Assembly: GCF_000758585.1 (NCBI RefSeq)
Contig: NZ_CP009281.1
Location: forward strand, 4,526,001 to 4,590,000
DNA length: 64,000 bases
Source of the DNA: Paenibacillus sp. FSL R5-0345
GTDB taxonomy: Bacteria; Bacillota; Bacilli; Paenibacillales; Paenibacillaceae
Reading direction: 5' to 3'
Numbering within the stretch: position 1 is the stretch's first letter; every line of letters starts with the position of its first letter. The notes beneath the pieces were generated by a model, which saw nothing but the letters and a program-made list of their open reading frames with translations, was not told the origin of the DNA and searched no databases. The position numbers and the translations under genes were made by a program. Below are positions 51,570-60,392 of this stretch, piece by piece.

Positions 51570-52412
51570 CTACTCTTTCTCTTTTCGGAGGGTTAATACA
51601 TGCATCTCGGCAGGACTCCCCCAGCGGATTGGCAAGTGAGAGGTTCCAAACCCTCTACTGATCAACAGCTTTGCTTCCCTTCCAGTTCCATCCCTTCTGG
51701 GCCATTGAAACATTCCCGCATCATATTTATGATAGAAATTTTCTACATGCCTGCGACCCAAAAAAGGAAGTATAACCTGTCCTCCATGCGTATGTCCTGC
51801 CAATATCAGATCAGCCGGCACACTTTTCTGTATGGAGAGCCAGAGCGGATCATGAACCAGAATGATCCGACAAGTAACATCTAAAGCATTAGGCATTGTA
51901 AGACGCGGAAATGGACGATATGAGGTCTTACCACCCTTTTTCGGAAAATCCACTCCCGTTAACCAAAGAGATGCTCCCTCACGTTCAATACGCACATTTT
52001 CATCCATTAACAGCTTTGCACCACTGCCTTTAATAATCTGATCAACCCATGAAATATCAGCTCGATAATCATGATTTCCATGCACTACATAAGTAGGAGC
52101 TATAGAGGTGACAAGCGTCATATTATCGGCCAGTCGATCCAGAGGACTATTTTTTTCCGTTAGATCACCGCCTAGTAAAACAACATCTACTTTTCCCTTT
52201 AACGGATTCAATAGCGCTGATGGAAGGCGTCTGCGATGGATGTCGGTTATAAATAGGATCCGAAATCCATCAAACACATCAGGGAGAGACTTTAGAATTA
52301 TTTCCTCGGTAATAATTCTGTTTCTAAAGGCGTTACTCACCATAATCACTGCAATAATTACCCCGATCAGAAGCACAGCCCCGATCAATCCCCATAACCA
52401 AACGATCACCAT
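51570..52412 (-). CDS. Membrane-anchored metallophosphoesterase
   Basis: The 280-aa product has an N-terminal membrane helix (VWLWGLIGAVLLIGVIIAVIMV) and the metallophosphoesterase motifs ITDIHRRR, GGDLTEKNSPLDRL, YVVHGNHDY and ILAGHTHGGQ. This pattern matches the YkuE/YaeI group, which act on membrane-derived phosphoesters; the substrate here is unknown. The start at 52412 overlaps the preceding gene's stop (ATGGTGA). Confidence 0.85.
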   Translation of the reverse strand: MVIVWLWGLIGAVLLIGVIIAVIMVSNAFRNRIITEEIILKSLPDVFDGFRILFITDIHRRRLPSALLNPLKGKVDVVLLGGDLTEKNSPLDRLADNMTLVTSIAPTYVVHGNHDYRADISWVDQIIKGSGAKLLMDENVRIEREGASLWLTGVDFPKKGGKTSYRPFPRLTMPNALDVTCRIILVHDPLWLSIQKSVPADLILAGHTHGGQVILPFLGRRHVENFYHKYDAGMFQWPRRDGTGREAKLLISRGFGTSHLPIRWGSPAEMHVLTLRKEKE

Positions 52413-52777
52413 AAAGTTCTCAAAGGCGGCGCCCCTTCGATTCCCCACCAGAGGAGCGCTGCCAGCAATATAACAAAAATGAAGATCAGTGAGTTTACGA
52501 ACATTTTGCTAAGTCGAACACGTTCTGAAGAATACGTATCCGAACGTGATGGAACAGTTTCTTCTTGCTCTTTGTTCCCACCGTTAGTTCCCTTAGTAGA
52601 AGCTGCCGGACGGCGGCGCGCTTTCCTTGATAAAGTTGCCGTTGTTGTCCTCGAATGATTGCTCTTTTTAGGGGCGCCCTCCGATCGCGGATTCGCTTTT
52701 TTACTTTTGCCTGGTGTTTTGCCTTCGCCAACACGCTTTTTCTGACGAGACTTCAACCGGCTCAATTCCTCACTCAT
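52406..52777 (-). CDS. Basic protein with C-terminal membrane helix, function unknown
   Basis: The 123-aa product is rich in Lys, Arg, Ser and Thr for its first 85 residues (likely disordered) and ends in one hydrophobic helix (FVNSLIFIFVILLAALLWWG). It has no known motif. The start at 52777 has AGGAGGG and overlaps the CPBP stop, and its own stop overlaps the phosphoesterase start, so the three genes are tightly coupled. Confidence 0.7.
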   Translation of the reverse strand: MSEELSRLKSRQKKRVGEGKTPGKSKKANPRSEGAPKKSNHSRTTTATLSRKARRRPAASTKGTNGGNKEQEETVPSRSDTYSSERVRLSKMFVNSLIFIFVILLAALLWWGIEGAPPLRTLW

Positions 52778-53367
52778 GATTCCCTCCTGTAGCGGATCAC
52801 CAGACCAGAGAATAGGTCGATGAAGAAATGACATAGTATAGGTGCCCACAGGCTACCTGATTGAATGTATATATATCCAAGACCATAACTGCTTAAGAAT
52901 ACCCATCCGGTAGGTACAAAGTGACGCAAATAACGAACATGAATAAGTGCGAATAAAATACTCGTCCAATAAGGACCTATGGAATATTGAATCGCTCCTC
53001 TGAACAGAAGCTCCTCACATATCGATACCATTGCTGCAATTATAACAATATGCCATACAGGCCGATTTCGAAATAAAAGATCGTTTATCCCACCGTCATC
53101 CATACTTTCTTCAGGTACAATATGAGTCAGTAAATAATCAACTACCAGCATTACAGCGGCCAGTCCAAGACCCCATGCCACAAAATGTACGCTTTCTGGA
53201 AAAATTAATAGCTGAAACGGATTTCTTTTCTGAAATAATATCCATATCAAACCGATAATTAATGTAAGCCCCTGAGTAATGTAGAGATTGAGGAGCAGAA
53301 GACGGTCTGTTAACTGGCCTGGTTCTACTTTTTTTATCTTAATCTCACCAAATTTGAATTTTTTCAT
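52774..53367 (-). CDS. CPBP-family intramembrane metalloprotease
   Basis: The 197-aa polytopic protein has the CPBP (Abi/CAAX-like) motifs: the EExxxR box CEELLFRGAIQ near residue 117, then FALIHVRYLRHF near 138 and the C-terminal HFFIDLFSG. Such enzymes are prenyl or peptide proteases; a specific substrate cannot be told. It is the first gene of a three-gene operon with the basic membrane protein and the phosphoesterase. Confidence 0.85.
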   Translation of the reverse strand: MKKFKFGEIKIKKVEPGQLTDRLLLLNLYITQGLTLIIGLIWILFQKRNPFQLLIFPESVHFVAWGLGLAAVMLVVDYLLTHIVPEESMDDGGINDLLFRNRPVWHIVIIAAMVSICEELLFRGAIQYSIGPYWTSILFALIHVRYLRHFVPTGWVFLSSYGLGYIYIQSGSLWAPILCHFFIDLFSGLVIRYRRES

Positions 53368-53482
53368 CGTGACCTGCCTGTTCTTTAATTTTTTCGGGCA
53401 GCTCCGAAAGAGAAACCGTCCATAATGTTGCTATCAATACATAATACATAGGATAATTCCCCCAGAAAAAGGAGCACTAATT

Positions 53483-54394
53483 ATGAGCCAACGTAACTCC
53501 CGTACTCAAATGTTATACACCCTATTTTTTTTGTTTTTCCTTATTTGCGCCTTCGCCGCATTTTTTACAGGCGTCAAGGTTGGCGCAGACAAGACGGAAG
53601 CTAAATATGAGCAACAAAAGAACAGCAATGGATATGGATTAGAAGAATTCACGGGCTCTTACCAACAGAAGGATCTTGTTACTTTCTATCATAACGTATT
53701 TTTGCCTTATCGGGAATTCAAGCAGAATTGGAACACACAAGTGGACAAGCTGGCACGCAGTACAGATGCCCGTATGAACGCAGCAGCTATCAAGAATCTC
53801 AGCCTTCTAGCAGATAAGCAATATGAAAGAGTTAACCAGGACTCTATTTTTTCCAACTCTCCATTATTGCATCAATCACAGCTAAACATTCTCAAAAGCT
53901 TAACTTTATTCTCCAAAGCTTCTGGTGAAATAAGTGCAAGTGCATCTGGTGCAGAGACGGCAAAATTGCTAAAAAATGATCCTTATACTGCCGGTGCGGT
54001 TAAATTCGGATTGCTCGCACAAAAGAACTTTTATGATTCTATGCTAAAATGGGGCTCTAAGACAAACCAGAAAATTCCTTCTGATGCTGGTGAGCTAAAA
54101 ACAATGTCCTTTATACAGTGGAAAAAAATGCCCCTTCTCCAAAAGAACGCATCTATTGCTGATATCATGTTGAACCGCGGAATTTTTGCAGCCTATGATC
54201 CTCAGGACATTACTGCAAAAATAGACGATTTGATTCATTCTGGTACTGCCAGTTCATTAAATCTTACAGATGTCCAGTCCTCTGTTACCCTGCTTATTTC
54301 CACAGGTGCTATACAGACAGAGGATTTTATGAAGTGGCGAGAACAGTACTATAGCAAGGAGACGATTCCACAGCTCCCGTTTTTTTATGAGTAG
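53483..54394 (+). CDS. Extracytoplasmic helical protein of unknown function
   Basis: This 303-aa protein has an N-terminal membrane helix (MLYTLFFLFFLICAFAAFFTGVKVG) and a largely helical soluble part outside the membrane. AAGGAGC lies upstream of the start at 53483. The soluble part has no cysteines and no known enzyme motif. It is a single gene, divergent from the CPBP operon and followed by the serA leader. I do not recognise the family. Confidence 0.65.
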   Translation: MSQRNSRTQMLYTLFFLFFLICAFAAFFTGVKVGADKTEAKYEQQKNSNGYGLEEFTGSYQQKDLVTFYHNVFLPYREFKQNWNTQVDKLARSTDARMNAAAIKNLSLLADKQYERVNQDSIFSNSPLLHQSQLNILKSLTLFSKASGEISASASGAETAKLLKNDPYTAGAVKFGLLAQKNFYDSMLKWGSKTNQKIPSDAGELKTMSFIQWKKMPLLQKNASIADIMLNRGIFAAYDPQDITAKIDDLIHSGTASSLNLTDVQSSVTLLISTGAIQTEDFMKWREQYYSKETIPQLPFFYE

Positions 54395-54458
54395 AGCCAG
54401 TCATTGAATCATAACGAAAAATGAAGTTCACTTCAAGAAAGCCTACTTTCAAAGCCTA

Positions 54459-54487
54459 TTGACACATTTACATTACCGTGTTACATT
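54459..54487 (+). promoter_or_regulatory. Predicted sigma-A promoter of the serA leader
   Basis: TTGACA (54459-54464) and TACATT (54482-54487) are 17 bases apart, placing the start near 54494, at the head of the T-box leader. Confidence 0.7.
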
Positions 54488-54493
54488 ATGAAA

Positions 54494-54768
54494 AAATTAA
54501 TCAATCAAAAACGATGATGGAACAAAGATTCTGATAGTCTTCAGAGAGCCGGTGGTTGGTGCAAACCGGTGACGAACAGATGTCTTTAGCGCTCCTGAGA
54601 TATTGTATCGAACCTTAAAGTAGGTACAATCGGATCAACTCCGTTACCAGTGTGGCCTTTGCAGGCCAATGAGGCTGCTTCTTCCAAGTTGCAGTGAATT
54701 AGGGTGGTACCACGAAGATAACTCTCGTCCCTTACTACGGCAGTAGTATGGGGGTCGGGAGTTTTTTT
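54494..54768 (+). promoter_or_regulatory. T-box riboswitch (probable serine) upstream of serA
   Basis: The leader shows Stem I landmarks (AGAGAGCCGGTGGTTGGTG with the AACCGG return near 54540-54570), a specifier-loop region ending CTCCTGAGA with TCC (Ser) at 54593-54595, the T-box AGGGTGGTACCACG (54701-54714), and a terminator ending in GGGAGTTTTTTT (to 54768). Uncharged tRNA should stabilise the antiterminator and allow serA expression. The serine assignment rests on the TCC codon and on serA itself. Confidence 0.9.
54719..54768 (+). terminator. Regulated terminator of the T-box leader
   Basis: AACTCTCGTCCC pairs with GGGGTCGGGAGTT around an inner hairpin, followed by seven T. It is the default-off structure of the serA leader. 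Confidence 0.85.
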
Positions 54769-54978
54769 AGTTCCTAAACACCTAATTTATACTACCCTTT
54801 TGCCCAAAGTTACCGATTCCGCGGCACTTTTGCACGCAATTTCTTTTATGCGACACCGCGTTGATCTACTATTATCGCATGTTTTTCTCTACTAGTTTGT
54901 GAAACTTCAGGTATTGTGGATTGCCAATAGGCGTCCTCGACATATAAAGCTTTTCAACTTTAAGGGGGATAAGAAACC

Positions 54979-56571
54979 ATGTTTAAAGTATTAGTATCGG
55001 ATCCAATCAGTGATTTGGGAATTCAGCAATTGATGGACGCAGAAGATGTAGTTGTTGACAAAAAAACAGGCCTCAGCGAAGACGAACTCATTGCAATTAT
55101 CGGTGAATACGATGGCTTACTTGTCCGCAGTCAAACTACCGTAACAGACAAAATCATCGAAGCAGGAAAAAATCTAAAAGTAATTGGTCGTGCAGGTGTT
55201 GGTGTAGATAATATCAAACTGGATGCTGCAACAAAGCGTGGTATTGTTGTAATCAATGCTCCGGATGGAAATACAATTACGACTTGTGAGCATGCTTTCG
55301 CAATGATGATGGCTCTGGCCCGTCACATTCCACAAGCTTATGCAAAAACAATTGGTGGAACCTGGGATAGAAAAACCTTCGTAGGTGTAGAACTTCGCGG
55401 AAAAACCTTGGGTGTACTCGGAATGGGCAGAATCGGTAGCGAAGTGGCTAAACGTGCCAAAGCTTTTGGTATGGAAATTCTTGCTTTTGATCCTTTCCTA
55501 ACCGCTGAACGTGCTGAAAAGATGGAAGTTAAATTAGCTTCCGTAGACGATGTTGTACGCGGAGCAGACTTCATTACTGTGCACACTCCACTAACTCCGG
55601 AAACACGCCATATGATTTCTCGCCCACAATTCGAAGTGATGAAAAAAGGAATGCGTATCATCAACTGTGCCCGTGGTGGTGTTATTGATGAAATGGCGTT
55701 AGTAGAGGCAATTGATAGCGGTATTGTCGCAGGCGCTGCATTTGATGTATTCGAAAAAGAGCCGCCTCAAGCAGATCACCCCTTCTTGTCGCATCCAAAA
55801 ATCATCGTGACTCCTCACTTGGGCGCTTCTACAATTGAAGCTCAGGAAAATGTGGCGATCGATGTTTCGGAGCAAGTATTGCATATTCTGCGTAATGAAC
55901 CGTTCATTAACGCTGTCAATATTCCTCCGGTGGCTCCAAGTGTAATGAACAAGCTTCAACCTTACTTCACGCTTGGAGAAAAATTGGGCAGCTTTGTTAC
56001 CCAAATCGCAGCTGCTGCTATCCGTGAGATCCATGTTGAATACGCTGGGGATCTTTCAGATGTAGATACCCAACCCCTAACCCGTTACATCGTAAAAGGT
56101 GTGCTCTCCCGTCACTTTGCAGAGGACGTTAATATCGTAAACTCGATGCATTTGGCGAAAACACGCGACGTGAACGTAGTAATAACTAAAGCTTCCAAAA
56201 CTAAGGGCTTTACCAATCTAATTACCGTTACTCTAAAAGCTGATCATGACCAAGAGTATCTTGTTGCCGGCACATTGTTGCAAGGTTATGGAGAACGGAT
56301 TGTTCAAGTAAATAAGTTCCCGGTTGATATTGCTCCTGAAGGTCATCAAATCTTCGTATCTCATAACGACAAAGTAGGAATTATCGGACTTGTGGGTACA
56401 TTGCTTGGTGAGAACGATGTTAATATCGCATCCATGCAAGTGGGACGTAAAATTATTGGGGGCGCTGCAATCATGTTGCTGACCGTTGACAAAGCCGTTC
56501 CTAAGGATGTCCTAGTGAAACTTGCTGGTTTACCAGAGATTAACACTGCTGAAGAAATCATCCTACTTTAA
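54979..56571 (+). CDS. serA: D-3-phosphoglycerate dehydrogenase
   Basis: SerA is the first enzyme of serine synthesis. The 530-aa product has GRAGVGVDNIKLDAAT near residue 72, the NAD loop LGMGRIGSEVAKRAKAFG near 150, the catalytic-histidine region PHLGAST near 280, and a C-terminal regulatory part with an ACT domain (from HNDKVGIIGLVGTLLGENDVNIA, about 458 on). A GGGGGAT site precedes the start. Control is by the T-box leader upstream. Confidence 0.97.
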   Translation: MFKVLVSDPISDLGIQQLMDAEDVVVDKKTGLSEDELIAIIGEYDGLLVRSQTTVTDKIIEAGKNLKVIGRAGVGVDNIKLDAATKRGIVVINAPDGNTITTCEHAFAMMMALARHIPQAYAKTIGGTWDRKTFVGVELRGKTLGVLGMGRIGSEVAKRAKAFGMEILAFDPFLTAERAEKMEVKLASVDDVVRGADFITVHTPLTPETRHMISRPQFEVMKKGMRIINCARGGVIDEMALVEAIDSGIVAGAAFDVFEKEPPQADHPFLSHPKIIVTPHLGASTIEAQENVAIDVSEQVLHILRNEPFINAVNIPPVAPSVMNKLQPYFTLGEKLGSFVTQIAAAAIREIHVEYAGDLSDVDTQPLTRYIVKGVLSRHFAEDVNIVNSMHLAKTRDVNVVITKASKTKGFTNLITVTLKADHDQEYLVAGTLLQGYGERIVQVNKFPVDIAPEGHQIFVSHNDKVGIIGLVGTLLGENDVNIASMQVGRKIIGGAAIMLLTVDKAVPKDVLVKLAGLPEINTAEEIILL

Positions 56572-56581
56572 TCTATAACAT

Positions 56582-56621
56582 AAAAAGGTCATTCCAGTAT
56601 GTACTGGAGTGGCCTTTTTTT
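56582..56621. terminator. Bidirectional intrinsic terminator
   Basis: AAAAAGGTCATTCCAGTA and TACTGGAGTGGCCTTTTT pair with one or two mismatches between the converging serA and SDR genes. Confidence 0.85.
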
Positions 56622-56643
56622 GATTTAACGAACCTTTTTCTTC

Positions 56644-57477
56644 CTATATTATGAATGCAGGGATGGACCTTCCATCGGTATCGGTAAATCCATACTTTTC
56701 AGCTAGCTTTCCAACCAGCTGCGGCTCACCGGACATGGACATTACTTCCGGATCAGCGGCCAGTGCAGCCACAGCTCGACCAATATATGTCGTCGATTCA
56801 CTCATTTTCAGCTCCTCGACCTCTTGCCAATGTTCCTCATCTGTGTTCATGGCTTCTAAAACTGCTTCTGTTCTCATCCATCCGGGTGAAAGTGGAATAA
56901 CTGCAATACTGTCATCCTTTAACTCCTTCGATAGTCCGAAGGCCATACGTAAAAGTGAATTTTTAGAAAGATCATAATAAAAGTTGCCCAGATATTTATA
57001 ATGATCCCAAAAGGTTGTATGAATAATTAGACCGCCAGTATTTGCCTTCCGCATGAGGGGAATTGCGTAATAATTCGTGATCAACTGTGCTCTCACCCCT
57101 GCATTAAACATATTCTCCCAATGAGCTGTAGATAGCTCCCAAAAAGGCTTCTGCTCGATAGCTAGATCATTGCCTCCCCATACGTTATTCACTAAAATAT
57201 CGAGCCGCCCCTGCTCTTCAGCGATCTGACGGATCACTGCTTCTGTTTCCTGATCCTTCGTATGGTCACATTGGATTACCGCACCAGATCCTCCACTCTC
57301 TTTTATCTCTCTAAGTACGCTATTTATGCTCCCCTTAATTGGTTCAGTGGCAGATACATCTATGGTTCTCCCTGTAATATAGACAAAAGCACCTCTTCTT
57401 GCTAATTCTAAAGCGATCCCTCTACCAGCGCCTCTACTGCTCCCCGTAACCAGTGCCACTTTTCCTTTCAATGTCAT
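56644..57477 (-). CDS. Short-chain dehydrogenase/reductase
   Basis: The 277-aa product has the SDR cofactor motif LVTGSSRGAGRGIALEL near residues 8-24, NNVWGG near 93, and the active-site YxxxK in FYYDLSKNSLL near 174. It is an NAD(P)-dependent oxidoreductase of unknown substrate. It is divergent from the WYL-domain regulator gene at 57650, a common sign that the regulator controls it. Confidence 0.88.
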   Translation of the reverse strand: MTLKGKVALVTGSSRGAGRGIALELARRGAFVYITGRTIDVSATEPIKGSINSVLREIKESGGSGAVIQCDHTKDQETEAVIRQIAEEQGRLDILVNNVWGGNDLAIEQKPFWELSTAHWENMFNAGVRAQLITNYYAIPLMRKANTGGLIIHTTFWDHYKYLGNFYYDLSKNSLLRMAFGLSKELKDDSIAVIPLSPGWMRTEAVLEAMNTDEEHWQEVEELKMSESTTYIGRAVAALAADPEVMSMSGEPQLVGKLAEKYGFTDTDGRSIPAFII

Positions 57478-57649
57478 TCCCCTCAACCCTTTCAGTATGT
57501 TTTCAATTTCAGTATTCTGTGATCATTCCCTACGTTTTATAAGTATAGCCTTAATATATGACATCCACTGACATATATAATATAATCAAAATTTAGAATG
57601 GTTGAATGGAGCACGTCCAATATTTAATTCGAGAAGGAGTAAATAATAA

Positions 57650-58606
57650 ATGCGAGCCGACCGTTTGTTATCTATATTGCTTCTATTGCAAAAACGTGGA
57701 AAAATGACTTCTCGCGAGCTGGCCCAAACACTCGAAGTGTCAGAACGAACGGTGTTTAGAGATATGGAAGCATTGAGTGCTTCAGGCATCCCGATTGTAG
57801 CTGAACGAGGGCGTGAAGGAGGTTGGATGCTTACAGAAGGGTACCGAACCTCCTTAACAGGTATGAAGCCACAAGAGATTGGTTCACTGCTTCTGTCCAC
57901 TGACTCATCTATCATGAAAGATCTGGGGATACAGGACGACTTCTCTTCCGCTGTTCTCAAACTGGAGGCTGCTTCCTCTCATCGAACTAGTAACCCAGCA
58001 AATTATCTAAGCCAGCGGATCCATATTGACGGTGCCAGTTGGCATCCTTCGGATGAGACTTATCCGTTCCTTTCTGTACTTCAGAGAGCTCTTTGGGAAG
58101 ACCGTAAAGTAAAAATCACTTATCTCCGGAACGACGAGACAAAAGTCCGGATGATTGAACCTCTTGGGTTAGTTGCAAAACGAGGAGTTTGGTATGTCGT
58201 AGCCAATATAGGGGATGAACTGCGAACCTTTCGTGTGTCCAGATTGATAAACGTAGAAGAGACCAATGAGCGGTTTAACAGGCCTGATGAATTTGATTTA
58301 AAACATTATTGGGAAGAGTCCACTACAGCCTTCAAAGCAGCACTGCCAAAATATCCGGTAAAATTAAGGGTTAGAACATCTGTCTTAAAAGAATTGCAAC
58401 GTGAAAGATTCGTTTCTATCCATATGATAGAGCCATCTAGCAATGCAGAGTGGGTGAACGTAGAAGCCGGATTTAATACGATCGAGTCGGCCTGCCGGAT
58501 AATCCTTTCTTTTAGTCCCTCGGTTATTGTACTTTCACCGCAAGAACTTTTAGAGATGGTAAAGTCTGCTATCGCAAAAATTTCCGCTATTTATGAGGAT
58601 TTTTGA
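57650..58606 (+). CDS. HTH transcriptional regulator with WYL domain
   Basis: The 318-aa product starts MRADRLLSILLLLQKRGKMTSRELAQTL, a DeoR/YafY-type winged helix with the recognition helix in VSERTVFRDMEALSASG, followed by a WYL sensor domain (KVKITYLRNDETKVRMIEPLGLVAKRGVWYVVA near residue 155) and a WCX-like C-terminus. Its ligand is unknown. AGAAGGAGT lies upstream of the start. It is divergent from the SDR gene. Confidence 0.9.
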   Translation: MRADRLLSILLLLQKRGKMTSRELAQTLEVSERTVFRDMEALSASGIPIVAERGREGGWMLTEGYRTSLTGMKPQEIGSLLLSTDSSIMKDLGIQDDFSSAVLKLEAASSHRTSNPANYLSQRIHIDGASWHPSDETYPFLSVLQRALWEDRKVKITYLRNDETKVRMIEPLGLVAKRGVWYVVANIGDELRTFRVSRLINVEETNERFNRPDEFDLKHYWEESTTAFKAALPKYPVKLRVRTSVLKELQRERFVSIHMIEPSSNAEWVNVEAGFNTIESACRIILSFSPSVIVLSPQELLEMVKSAIAKISAIYEDF

Positions 58607-58728
58607 CACGAAATCTAAAGAACTACTCCGAAAAGAAGATTTATGTCAGTTCTTACTATAGACCAATCACCTTTAAATCCCATATAATAACACCAATACA
58701 TAATATTAATAAGGAGGACATTATACCA

Positions 58729-59979
58729 ATGAACTGGATGCATAAACTTCCGTTAAAACAAAGAATTGTTGCCGGATGTTACCTCGTTGCCGCACTATTT
58801 GCCATTCCTGTTTTAGTTACTTTTATGATCTTAGGCAACATTATTTTGGGTATTGTTCTAATCGTCGTTCTTGCTGCTCTAACCTTCCCAGTGGCCCGCT
58901 TTATCGAGAGAACGCTTACATCTTCTTTTGATGACATCGCGAATGTATCTCATAGTATTTCAAAAGGGGATTTTACTAGTAGAGCCGACGAGAACGGGTC
59001 TATGGGGGACGTAAGCCGTTCCTTTAATACTATGATTGACAAGCTCAAGAAGATTTTGACAGAAGCATCACAAATCACTCGTCAAGTTATGGATGCAAGC
59101 CGTGGAATCGAAGATAAGAATCAGAATTTGAAAATTGTCATGGCACAGGTAGCCTCTTCGTCTAACGAGCTAGCTCTTGGTGCAAATGAAATATCTACGG
59201 ATATCGCTGAAATGACAGAATCCATTAAAGATATTGAGAATAAAGTATCCAATTATACGAACTCAACAAAAGAAATGAACAGACGTTCAATACATACATT
59301 AGAGCTAGTTGAACAAGGACGCCAATCCGTTGATACGCAAGCTGAAGGCATGCGTAAAAACATCCAGGCTACTCAAAAAGTAGCTGACACTATCGAAGCC
59401 CTTTCTCAAAATGCTCGCGGAATTACGATGATCACAAAGACCATTACTGAGATCGCTGAACAGACCAACCTGTTATCACTAAATGCTTCCATCGAAGCAG
59501 CGCGTGCAGGAGAACATGGTCGAGGATTTGCTGTAGTCGCACAGGAGGTTCGCAAGCTCGCTGAAGAATCAACGGCTTCTACGAAGGAAGTCTTTGGCTT
59601 GGTTCGGAGCATCGAAACTGATATTAAACAAGCGATTGATAATATCGCTATCAACGAAGAAGTCGTACAGGTACAGAATGAGATGATCACTCAATCTGCT
59701 CATATCTTTGCTCAAATCGTGCAAAGTGTACAGTATATTACCGAGCAGATCTCCTCCTTCTCTGCCGAAAGTGATCTTATGTTGGAAAGTGCATTGAAAA
59801 TCTCAAGTGCAATCGAGAATATCTCTGCGATCACGCAGCAAACCGCTGCCGGCACCGAAGAAGTATCAGCCGCTATGAATGAACAAATTAATGCCCTGCA
59901 GTCCGTTGCAGAAGAAACTGAGAAAATGACTCAGGCTGTATTTAATCTACAGAAGACGATCCATATTTTCAAGTTTTAA
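58729..59979 (+). CDS. Methyl-accepting chemotaxis protein without extracellular sensor
   Basis: From the ATG at 58729 (AAGGAGG 11 bases upstream) the 416-aa product has two adjacent membrane helices (residues ~13-57) with almost no loop between them. A HAMP domain follows (near PVARFIERTLTSSFDDIANVSHS) and then a cytoplasmic signalling domain whose tip reads EIAEQTNLLSLNASIEAARAGEHGRGFAVVAQEVRKLAEES (near 240-280). With no outside ligand domain it may sense an internal or membrane state. The longer frame from 58603 lacks a ribosome site. CheR is present at 27691. Confidence 0.9.
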   Translation: MNWMHKLPLKQRIVAGCYLVAALFAIPVLVTFMILGNIILGIVLIVVLAALTFPVARFIERTLTSSFDDIANVSHSISKGDFTSRADENGSMGDVSRSFNTMIDKLKKILTEASQITRQVMDASRGIEDKNQNLKIVMAQVASSSNELALGANEISTDIAEMTESIKDIENKVSNYTNSTKEMNRRSIHTLELVEQGRQSVDTQAEGMRKNIQATQKVADTIEALSQNARGITMITKTITEIAEQTNLLSLNASIEAARAGEHGRGFAVVAQEVRKLAEESTASTKEVFGLVRSIETDIKQAIDNIAINEEVVQVQNEMITQSAHIFAQIVQSVQYITEQISSFSAESDLMLESALKISSAIENISAITQQTAAGTEEVSAAMNEQINALQSVAEETEKMTQAVFNLQKTIHIFKF

Positions 59980-60007
59980 GTGACGTCCAAATCATATAAA
60001 CAAATTC

Positions 60008-60047
60008 AAAAACTGCTCCTAAGCTTAGACTTAGGAGCAGTTTTTTT
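60008..60047 (+). terminator. Terminator after the chemoreceptor gene
   Basis: A 15-bp stem AAAACTGCTCCTAAG/CTTAGGAGCAGTTTT is followed by T residues. It separates the chemoreceptor from the riboswitch operon. Confidence 0.9.
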
Positions 60048-60112
60048 ATATCTATTATTTCATAGGTTCGACAAGACTTTCGTCAAAATTCGAGTTAATT
60101 TGCGATAATATA

Positions 60113-60141
60113 TTGACAAAGAGTGTCTAGGAATATATTGT
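60113..60141 (+). promoter_or_regulatory. Predicted sigma-A promoter of the riboswitch operon
   Basis: TTGACA (60113-60118) and TATTGT (60136-60141) are 17 bases apart, placing the start near 60148, about 25 bases before the aptamer. Confidence 0.7.
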
Positions 60142-60171
60142 AAAGGAAAATTCTTCTTATAAATTTCTAAA

Positions 60172-60268
60172 TTAATATTGGCAAAATCTTCGAAAGAGGA
60201 TGACGCAAAACCATGGATCTACAGCCTCATTTTTAATCTGAGGCCATGACTGCCAGGTTGCTGAAAAC
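60172..60268 (+). promoter_or_regulatory. Cyclic-di-GMP-I (GEMM-I) riboswitch aptamer
   Basis: The sequence GGCAAAATCTTCGAAAGAGG then ATGACGCAAAACCATGG matches the GEMM-I core, with the GAAA tetraloop and the conserved GACGCAAA linker. It is followed by GATCTACAG, a CCTCA..TGAGG hairpin, and the return strand GACTGCCAGGTTGC. A G is found directly before CAAA (60181), the position that is G in c-di-GMP and A in cGAMP-type aptamers. I read it as a c-di-GMP-I aptamer. Confidence 0.9.
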
Positions 60269-60315
60269 CAAGACGACTGGACTTTTGTTCAGTCTCTATG
60301 GCGATTTATGCTACC

Positions 60316-60348
60316 AACCTGTGCCCTATTTTAGAGCACAGGTTTTCT
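60316..60348 (+). terminator. Riboswitch expression-platform terminator
   Basis: AACCTGTGC (60316-60324) and GCACAGGTT (60336-60344) form a 9-bp stem, followed by TTCT. The left arm CAACCTG (60315-60321) can also pair with CAGGTTG (60254-60260) in the aptamer's return strand, so aptamer and terminator versus an alternative pairing are mutually exclusive. Confidence 0.75.
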
Positions 60349-60392
60349 AGTGTTTGGTTTTAAAATAACAATCAACTTGTGAGGTGTATTTT

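Noticed and set aside
58603..58728. Longer start for the chemoreceptor (42 extra residues)
   Set aside because: AAGGAGG lies directly before the ATG at 58729, while the upstream start has none and overlaps the WYL regulator gene.
60384..60392. GTG at 60384 as the start of the ThDP enzyme
   Set aside because: It lies inside the GAGGTG ribosome site. The TTG at 60393 has normal spacing and gives the expected N-terminus.
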